A DNA stretch of 64,000 bases from Marinobacter caseinilyticus (GTDB lineage Bacteria > Pseudomonadota > Gammaproteobacteria > Pseudomonadales > Oleiphilaceae). A program made the position numbers and the translations under genes. The number at the start of each line of letters is the position of its first letter. Position 1 is the first letter of the stretch. A model generated the notes under the pieces. It was given only the letters and a program-made list of their open reading frames with translations. It did no database searches and was not told the DNA's origin. The stretch spans positions 62,001 to 126,000 of the forward strand of contig NZ_WUQJ01000022.1 in assembly GCF_011074955.1 (NCBI RefSeq). Direction: 5' to 3'. This document shows positions 15,567 to 21,432 of the stretch, piece by piece.

Positions 15567-16836
15567 TGGACTTCCCCCAGTGTAGTGGACACGCATCGAT
15601 AACTCCGAAGAGGGAGAAGAGCGATGCCTGCAATGAACACGGGGAAGAAGACGCAAAGGTATAGCGTTGAATTTAAGGTCAAAGCAGTGGAGTGGAGCTA
15701 CCAGCCTCACCGTAGTGTAAAAGGGGTGGCCGAGGCGCTGGATATTCATCCCTTCATGCTGTCACGCTGGCGAAAGGAATACCGGGAAGGAAGGTTCGCC
15801 ATGAAGCGGGTAAAGAAAGCGCCTGATGAAGCCAAAAAACTGATGAAGGAGAGGGATGAGATCAACCGTCTGAAACGCCGGATAACGGAGCTTCAGGAGG
15901 AAAATGACATCCTAAAAAAGTTTCAACGTTTTCAGGCCGAGGAACGACGGAAGCGTTCAGGTTCGTCTGGAAACACCGGGGACAGCACGGAGTAAAGGCG
16001 CTTTGTCGTCACCTGAGGATCTCGCGGTCTGGGTACTACGCCTGGGCAAAGCGGAAGCCCAGCCAGAGAGCTGCTGAGAATGCGGATTTGCTGTTGAAGG
16101 TCCGAAGGGTCTACAACGACAGCAAAAGCCGTTATGGCAGTCCACGGGTCTATCAGGCCCTTCGTCGAGAGGGTCTCGTTGTGGGTGAGAATCGAGTTGC
16201 GAAGATCATGCGGGAATGGGGGATGAAAGCCCGCGTTGCTCGTGTGTATCGCCGAATGAGGAAGCTCAGGGAAGACTTGAAAGCTCTGCCCAATCATCGA
16301 CTGGAGGCCGACAAACCAGCCGCAGCTAACCAGCAATGGAGTAGCGACGTCACCTACATCAAGCTGGGTAAGAAATACGTGTTCCTGGCGGTCGTGCTAG
16401 ATCTGTACTCACGGCGCATCATCAGTTGGCGACTCGGTGAGAATCTGAGCGCAGACTTTGCAAAGGCCACGCTCAGGGAGGCCTTCACAAGCCGGAAACC
16501 GGCCTCGGACTTATTGTTCCATACCGATCGTGGTATCGAATATCGTGCTCACAAGACGCAAGCTCTGCTGAATCAGTACCGGGTACGACACAGCATGAAC
16601 CGACCTGGCCAATGCACGGACAATGCGGAGGTGGAGTCCTTCTTCAAGACGTTGAAGGGAGAATTACTACACGCGACCAGCTTCGTGACCATGCGGCAGT
16701 TACGGAAACATATAAATAACTATATTGAGCGCTTCTATAACAGCCAACGGCTGCACAGTAGTCTTGGTTACCGGACTCCGATAGAGTTCGAGGGAATCAA
16801 CTGATGGGGCGTGTCCAATTTATTGGGGGAATTCCA
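15567..16836 (+). mobile_element. IS3-family insertion sequence, 1270 bp
   Basis: The ends are imperfect 28-bp inverted repeats: left TGGACTTCCCCCAGTGTAGT followed by GGACACGC, right (inverted) TGGAATTCCCCCAATAAATT followed by GGACACGC. AGC is duplicated on both sides (15564-15566 and 16837-16839). Removing the element with one AGC recreates the sequence CTGGGAGCGAAAAGCGG seen intact in the downstream copy near 17490. Both transposase frames are complete and the frameshift signal is intact, so the element may be active. Confidence 0.92.
15624..16804 (+). CDS. IS3-family transposase OrfAB, made by -1 frameshifting
   Basis: OrfA (15624-15995) is a helix-turn-helix protein with a leucine-zipper-like helix (KLMKERDEINRLKRRITELQ). 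At 15914-15920 the heptamer A AAA AAG stands in the correct phase for a -1 slip. The new frame continues through FRFVWKHRGQHGVKALCRHL into OrfB, which carries the rve DDE core: D in QWSSDVTYIKLG, D in FHTDRGIEY, E in NAEVESFFKTLKGE. OrfB also has an internal ATG at 16088. The fusion protein is the expected transposase. Confidence 0.92.
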
Positions 16837-17023
16837 AGCGAAAAGCGGTTGTTCAGGGTGTGTCGTTTGGAGCCGGCATCGTTGTGGGCATGGCGATTGG
16901 CGCTGTTATCGCTTTCACGCCTGTTGGGCTTGCTATTGGAATCGTTGCCGGAGGTGCAGCGGCAGTTGGAGCAGATTATTTGGTCAAGGATCTCGTGGGG
17001 CGGGTGTATGACTGGTGGTGATC

Positions 17024-17386
17024 ATGACTGATATTCCGTTGGACATCTTTTTTGCTTTCATCGGACTTGGAGGCGGGGCAAGCATGTTCTTTGGACTTCT
17101 GGTCCTCAGGCTCACGTTAACCCGTCGCCTGAAGAAAAAGCTGAATGCAACCGGCGACTACTGGGATAGCGGCACCATTGATTTTGGCCTTTTCAATACC
17201 GCGATATTTGCCTGGGCCTGCACAATGCCTTGGTTCCAGAGGCTTAAAAAATATCAACTGCTCTACCCTGGCCTGGACGTCAGGTCTTTCGCGAACTGGT
17301 TTGAAAGGGCTGTCGCCTATGGAGCAATCTACGGTTTGATGGTGATGTTCCTGAGCGCTCCTTTTTTTTACCTCTTTAAGCCATAG
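17024..17386 (+). CDS. Candidate immunity protein, small membrane protein
   Basis: A 120-residue protein with an N-terminal helix (about 5-28), a charged loop (TRRLKKKLNATGDYWDSG), a weaker central helix and a C-terminal helix. It starts 2 bp after the toxin stop. Its placement, membrane nature and the fact that it was duplicated with the toxin C-terminus point to an immunity role against a membrane-active toxin. That is inference, as no family is recognised. Confidence 0.6.
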   Translation: MTDIPLDIFFAFIGLGGGASMFFGLLVLRLTLTRRLKKKLNATGDYWDSGTIDFGLFNTAIFAWACTMPWFQRLKKYQLLYPGLDVRSFANWFERAVAYGAIYGLMVMFLSAPFFYLFKP

Positions 17387-17430
17387 TCTTAAAGAAATGG
17401 CCAGGTGGACGGGCGGACAGTGCGCCGCTT

Positions 17431-17675
17431 GATGGCTATCTGCGTGCCAACGATGTTTACCTCAGCAGGAAAACAACGATCCCAACTGGGAGCGAAAAGC
17501 GGTTTTTGAGGGTGTTTCGTTTGGAGTTGGCATCTTTGCGGGCATGATGATTGGCGCTGTTATCGCTATCACGCCTGTTGGGCTTGCTATTGGAATCGTT
17601 GCTGGAGGTGCAGCGGCAGTTGGAGCGGATTATGCCGTCAAGAATATCGCGGGGCAGATCTATGACCGGTGGTGA
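17431..17675 (+). pseudogene. Orphan copy of the toxin C-terminal module
   Basis: The sequence repeats the toxin gene from LDGYLRAN onward: GATGGCTATCTGCGTGCCAA, then GATCCCAACTGGGAGCGAAA, then the glycine-zipper hairpin to YDRWW and a stop. It has no start codon or N-terminal domain, and a one-base loss near 17472 shifts the frame. It looks like a displaced C-terminal cassette, as found behind polymorphic toxin genes. It also shows what the IS-split gene looked like before insertion. Confidence 0.7.
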
Positions 17676-17677
17676 TC

Positions 17678-17956
17678 ATGACTGATATGCCGTTGTACAT
17701 CTTTTTTGGTTATATAACACTTGGAGGCGTTTCGAGCATGATCCTTGGACTACTGGTCCTAAGGCTCACATTAACCCGTCGCCTGAAGAAAAAGCTGAAG
17801 GCAACCGGCGACTACTGGGATAGCGGCACCATTGATTTTGGCTTTATCAATACCTCGCTATTTGCCTGGGTAATCCCCCCGATATCAATCGTCGATCTTT
17901 CTCCAGTTCAGGTTCAAGGTTTGGGTGCAGATCTGGTAAAAGGTTTACATCGCTAG
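17678..17956 (+). pseudogene. Truncated second copy of the candidate immunity gene
   Basis: The first 65-70 residues (MTDMPLYIFFGYITLGG... to GFINTSLFAW) closely match the immunity protein at 17024. The sequence then switches at about 17885 into an antisense nrdB fragment, giving an artificial tail (IVDLSPVQVQGLGADLV) and a chance stop. The central and C-terminal helices are therefore lost. Immunity function is doubtful. Confidence 0.65.
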
Positions 17957-18118
17957 AATATCGGAGGTGATCAGGTAGGCTGAGACGTTTTTTCCGGGCT
18001 TGGTCAGGCGGTGATGAAAATCGTGAATGCCCTGGGTCGTATTGACGGCCAATGGCGTCCATTGGATTTTTTGGCGTTCATGAAGTACTTCCAGGCACAA
18101 GGATGCCAGTTCAAAATC
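17888..18118 (-). pseudogene. Decayed nrdB fragment
   Basis: On the minus strand the region matches parts of the intact nrdB at 20317-21384. One part corresponds to the segment around 20930-20965. After an internal deletion of about 100 bp, the other corresponds to about 21075-21240. The translated piece WHPCAWKYFMNAKKS matches YPWAWEYFMNANKN of NrdB. It has many substitutions and frame breaks. It lies in the same orientation as nrdB, about 2.4 kb beyond its 3' end. Confidence 0.8.
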
Positions 18119-18310
18119 AGGCCATTTAGAGGTCGAACGCTCGAGTTGAATACCGGTTTCGATGTATCCGCCGAATTACTATCATCACCCAAATACCGAA
18201 GTAGGTTGCTGCCCGACTTCGGTAGCGGTATATGGGAGGGTTACTGCCAGTTTTAGTAGCTCCGCTTTTTGCAATTGCCTCCCAAAAGGTGTGCTGTTAA
18301 TGTTCGGCAG

Positions 18311-18493
18311 TCATTGCATAGGGATTTGCAAATGAATCGGCCTGAAGAACATAAGCCACAACATATATATCCCGCCTATCACTATGTCTACAACATTCCT
18401 TAGCAAAACGTATGGCTTGCGCTCGTCGTTTTCGTCGCCAGCATGGAGCCAATGAATCTGAGAAGTGAACAGTACACCCACGTATTCAGGCAA
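18311..18493 (-). CDS. Possible short membrane protein or gene remnant
   Basis: About 60 codons on the minus strand ending IGGIYMLWLMFFRPIHLQIP, with one clear membrane helix and a polar N-terminal half (SQIHWLHAGDENDERKP). The start would be a TTG and there is no good ribosome binding site. It may be the end of a lost immunity-type gene. I do not recognise it. The rest of 18119-18509 shows nothing else. Confidence 0.25.
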   Translation of the reverse strand: MPEYVGVLFTSQIHWLHAGDENDERKPYVLLRNVVDIVIGGIYMLWLMFFRPIHLQIPMQ

Positions 18494-18509
18494 TTAAGAG
18501 GGATCAAGG

Positions 18510-19274
18510 ATGTCGAACCAGAAAACACTAAGCGCCACTATCAATGCTCATCCGGAACAGCTTCACCTCATGTCACAGAAACAATTTCATGAGCTAGTAA
18601 AGAGGCTTCAAGAGATTTCCGGCAACGCCGATGCAAAATCCATTGCTTCGCTTATTTCACCCGTTCAAGACGTCTTGCTTGCACGACGTCTAATTAATGA
18701 AATTGGGCTGACTGGTCGCGCTGTTGCAAAAAACGTTGGTGGTGACGTTTATATAGTAATTAAAGGCTACCCAGGCCTGCGCCAACACCTTACAAGCACT
18801 CGCTATTTAGACACCCACCCAAAGGTTGTTGACCTTGCTATCGGTCGCAAAAACGTAAACCGGAATTTGATTAGCGGCGCGCGCCTCACTATCTACCTCA
18901 CCGTACCCATTAGTGTTTTACAACACCTTTTGAACGAAAAAACCACATTGACTCAACTGATCGGGCAAACGACTACTGACTTAGTAAAATTAGGCTTAGC
19001 AACATTGATTGGCTCTGCTGCAGCTTTTGTTGCCGGCACCGTTACAACTATTGCCGCAGGACCTCTGGTCGCTGCAATTGCCGTCGGCGTTGCGACCGGA
19101 TACACGCTAGACCACCTAGACCGAAGGTTCGGTGTGACAGAAGCCTTGATCAAGGGTTTGGATGCGGCTCACGATAGCACTTTTGGAGAGCTCGCCCGGC
19201 AGATTCTACGATTTGAACGTGGTCTCATCGATGAGGCAATCCGAAATATGGTTGGAAGCGGCATGCACTACTAA
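18510..19274 (+). CDS. Second candidate membrane-active toxin
   Basis: A 254-residue protein. The N-terminal half is polar and helical (QKQFHELVKRLQEISGNADA). A middle stretch carries 'VIKGYPGLRQHLTSTRY' and 'RLTIYLTVPISVLQHLL'. Two strongly hydrophobic, small-residue-rich helices follow (about residues 163-205, GLATLIGSAAAFVAGTV and GPLVAAIAVGVATGYTLD). The layout matches toxins that insert into the inner membrane, and a four-helix membrane protein follows 1 bp after the stop. No secretion signal is seen. Family unknown to me; inferred from layout and neighbours. Confidence 0.55.
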   Translation: MSNQKTLSATINAHPEQLHLMSQKQFHELVKRLQEISGNADAKSIASLISPVQDVLLARRLINEIGLTGRAVAKNVGGDVYIVIKGYPGLRQHLTSTRYLDTHPKVVDLAIGRKNVNRNLISGARLTIYLTVPISVLQHLLNEKTTLTQLIGQTTTDLVKLGLATLIGSAAAFVAGTVTTIAAGPLVAAIAVGVATGYTLDHLDRRFGVTEALIKGLDAAHDSTFGELARQILRFERGLIDEAIRNMVGSGMHY

Positions 19275-19275
19275 C

Positions 19276-19701
19276 ATGCAAAAAAACGTTACCTTTTTAA
19301 TTACTTTTCTGATGCAGTTATTGGCATGTGCGTTTGCCATTTTCTGTTTTTGGCTTTGGTGGTTGACCCTCCAAGCTATAGCCAGAGACGAGTTGCTAAT
19401 CGAAGCACAAACAGGCATGCGATATTTACTGCTGCCATTAATACTGCCAATTCTGCACTTGGCTACCGTGATCGATCGCAAATTCAGTCGCTCTCGAAAT
19501 AATCATTGGCGCAAGCATCAGGGCAACTTTTTCCTGCTTGCCATTGTCGCATTGTTCGCACTTGGTTGGCTGATTGAAAGCCAATATTTTTCCGTACTTG
19601 AGGAACAAGGCTATCAAGCGTGCGAAGCACACAGTTCTGGACTTCGTTCTACTTTTATCGTCTATACGAGAGACATGTCCCAATGCCCAAATCAAAACTA
19701 A
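19276..19701 (+). CDS. Candidate cognate immunity protein, multi-helix membrane protein
   Basis: A 141-residue protein with three or four membrane helices (about residues 5-30, 47-63 and 78-98) and a Cys-containing extracytoplasmic tail. The ATG at 19276 follows the toxin-like gene stop with one base between, so the two are translationally coupled. The longer frame from 19162 overlaps the toxin gene and is unlikely. Immunity to the upstream product is inferred only from coupling and topology. Confidence 0.55.
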   Translation: MQKNVTFLITFLMQLLACAFAIFCFWLWWLTLQAIARDELLIEAQTGMRYLLLPLILPILHLATVIDRKFSRSRNNHWRKHQGNFFLLAIVALFALGWLIESQYFSVLEEQGYQACEAHSSGLRSTFIVYTRDMSQCPNQN

Positions 19702-20135
19702 AAAGCCACTCTAATTGGTTCATAACAACACTGCTGCTTGCCTGCCCAGTGAATGCATCAAGTCAAACGGGTCTGCTCTGCACCATAACTGCCGACCAGT
19801 ATCCTGGATTTGAAAACGGACTGATGGAGAGCACCACCGTGAGGCTGACCGGTATGCAGGGCGAAGCCGGTGGCCAAGCCACCGTCTACGAAACAGATAC
19901 TTTTCGATTCCGTGTTATTACTGGTCGCACGCAGATCCATTCTGGGACAACAAAGTTGATGGATTTTTATGTGGAGGCACAGAATATTGAAAGCGGCCAC
20001 AGCATACGTGCTGCCAGCGCATCCTTTGCTGGGGGGCCGCACCAGGCCCGCCTGGAGTTGGTGAATTATCCCACAAACACAGACTGGTATGAGGGTATTG
20101 CAATTTTTGAGTGCGCCGAGGCAACTGCACTTTGA
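19683..20135 (+). CDS. Exported hypothetical protein
   Basis: A 150-residue protein with a cleavable signal peptide (KLKSHSNWFITTLLLACPVN, cleavage near ASS). The mature part is beta-rich with two Cys that could form a disulphide (LLCTITADQY and IAIFECAEA). It overlaps the preceding membrane protein gene by 19 bp, which makes it the third gene of that unit. A periplasmic accessory to immunity is possible. I do not recognise a family. Confidence 0.6.
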   Translation: MPKSKLKSHSNWFITTLLLACPVNASSQTGLLCTITADQYPGFENGLMESTTVRLTGMQGEAGGQATVYETDTFRFRVITGRTQIHSGTTKLMDFYVEAQNIESGHSIRAASASFAGGPHQARLELVNYPTNTDWYEGIAIFECAEATAL

Positions 20136-20151
20136 CAGGCGAAATGCTGTG

Positions 20152-20229
20152 AATTTTACCTTTGAGCGCGGCAACGACATCCGCACGGTTCAGGACCTGC
20201 TCGGTCATGCGGACTTGCGCACCTGTTAA
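20152..20229 (+). pseudogene. C-terminal scrap of a tyrosine recombinase
   Basis: One open stretch reads NFTFERGNDIRTVQDLLGHA, then DLRTC and a stop. 'ERGxDIRTVQDLLGH' is the signature around the second catalytic His of phage, Xer and integron integrases. The rest of the gene, including both Arg and the Tyr, is absent. It lies on the plus strand, which is the orientation an intI would have relative to the minus-strand cassette array. It cannot be assigned to IntI rather than a phage or ICE integrase from this piece. Confidence 0.65.
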
Positions 20230-20240
20230 CCTGCGAACGA

Positions 20241-20278
20241 GGCAAATCCATACCCATGTCTTGGGGTAGGGCTTTGCC
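20241..20278 (-). terminator. Hairpin 3' of nrdB
   Basis: GGCAAA and TACCC on one arm pair with GGGTA and TTTGCC on the other around a short loop, with a small internal mismatch. It lies 39 bp beyond the nrdB stop. There is no clear T-tract, so intrinsic termination is uncertain. Confidence 0.35.
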
Positions 20279-20316
20279 GGGGTGCGCAGTCCGCTGGGTT
20301 GAGGGTCAGTGAGTCT

Positions 20317-21384
20317 TTACCATTCCAGTTGCGCCCCGGTCTGGTATTCGATCACCCGGGTCTCGAAGAAATTTTTCTCTTTGCGCAGGGTGGCCTGCTC
20401 ATCCAGCCAGGGGGAGACGTTTTTAGCCCCGGGAAACGGTGCTTCCAGGCCGACCGTACGGGCCCGCCGGTTGGCCACGAAACGGAACTGCTCGGTGTGG
20501 TAATCGGCGGAATAGCCGAGGATGGGATCACGCAGAATGTAGTTGGCGTAGGTTTTTTCGGCGGCCTCAGACTCGTCCCACATCTGGCCGACCGCTTTCG
20601 GGTCGAGGGTGATGTTTTCTTCTTCCAGGATCTGGCTGACCACTTTCAAGCCGAATGAGAAATGCATGGCTTCGTCCCGCAGTATGTATTGCAGCTGCTC
20701 GCCGGTACCTCGCATCAGGCCCCGGCGTTGCAAAGCAAAAATAGGGCTGAAGCCATTGTAGAACCAGGTACCCTCGAACACCGCGGCGAAGAACAGGTAG
20801 GACATGATGAATTCCTCCAGGTCGTCGTGGTTGCGCAGGTTCATGCCGGGTCGCATGGCGGCGTCCAGGCGTCGGTTGGCGAGCTGGATTTTGCCGTTGA
20901 TTTCCGGCACTACCCGGTAGCGATTGTAGATCTCGCTCTGGTCCAGGTTCAGGGTTTCGATGCAGTGCTGGTAGGCCCAGGTGTGCATGGCTTCCTCATA
21001 GACCTGCCGGGCCTGGTAGATCTGCAGCTCCGGCGCGCTCATCTTTTCCATCACCGCCAGGCCAATGTTGCGCATGGCGAGGATGTCGGAGGTGGTCAGG
21101 TAGGCCAGGACGTTTTCATAGACGTGTTTTTCCGGCCCGGTCAGGCGGTGGTGATAATCGTGAATGTCCTGGGCCATGTTGACGTCCAGCGGCGTCCAGT
21201 GATTTTTGTTGGCGTTCATGAAGTACTCCCAGGCCCAGGGGTACTTGAACGGCGCCAACTGGTTGATGTCGGTGGTGCCGTTGATGACACGCTTGTCGTC
21301 GACGTTGACAGGTTGCGGCGCACCGTTGGCGGCTGTGGAGGTGCGAGTGTCTGCGGTCTTGGGTTCGTTGTCCCAGTTGAGCAT
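20317..21384 (-). CDS. nrdB: Class Ia ribonucleotide reductase, beta subunit
   Basis: A 355-residue ferritin-like protein that houses the di-iron/tyrosyl radical cofactor for deoxynucleotide synthesis. The metal ligands and radical site are visible in VYEEAMHTWAYQH (Glu, His and the radical Tyr at +7 from Glu). Later ligands lie in EFIMSYLFFAAVFEG and LRDEAMHFSFG. The C-terminal tail that docks on NrdA ends in acidic/hydrophobic residues (ETRVIEYQTGAQLEW). It is 48 bp downstream of nrdA and co-transcribed. A decayed partial copy lies at 17888-18118. Confidence 0.95.
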   Translation of the reverse strand: MLNWDNEPKTADTRTSTAANGAPQPVNVDDKRVINGTTDINQLAPFKYPWAWEYFMNANKNHWTPLDVNMAQDIHDYHHRLTGPEKHVYENVLAYLTTSDILAMRNIGLAVMEKMSAPELQIYQARQVYEEAMHTWAYQHCIETLNLDQSEIYNRYRVVPEINGKIQLANRRLDAAMRPGMNLRNHDDLEEFIMSYLFFAAVFEGTWFYNGFSPIFALQRRGLMRGTGEQLQYILRDEAMHFSFGLKVVSQILEEENITLDPKAVGQMWDESEAAEKTYANYILRDPILGYSADYHTEQFRFVANRRARTVGLEAPFPGAKNVSPWLDEQATLRKEKNFFETRVIEYQTGAQLEW

Positions 21385-21432
21385 GGTGTAGATCCTTTTA
21401 AAATCGGGTTTGCAGTCGGACTGTCGGTTGGG

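Larger units (their letters stand above)
14801..17021 (+). pseudogene. Candidate pore-forming toxin gene split by an IS3-family element
   Basis: Joining 14801-15566 to 16840-17021 restores one frame of 315 codons plus stop. The N-terminal region starts MASSIYYPRTVFSSQEL and carries a Cys/Pro-rich 'NNSICPPNRPVAVP' segment. The middle is helical. The C-terminus is a glycine-zipper-like hydrophobic hairpin (GMAIGAVIAFTP, then IGIVAGGAAAVG) ending VYDWW. The gene is followed 2 bp later by a small membrane protein, the arrangement of a polymorphic toxin and its immunity protein. A second copy of the C-terminal module and its partner lies just downstream. The family is not one I can name. Loss of function by insertion is certain unless the IS excises. 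Confidence 0.65.

Noticed and set aside
17669..17956. Second immunity copy as a complete, functional gene
   Set aside because: Its last quarter is antisense nrdB sequence and the C-terminal helices of the intact copy are missing.
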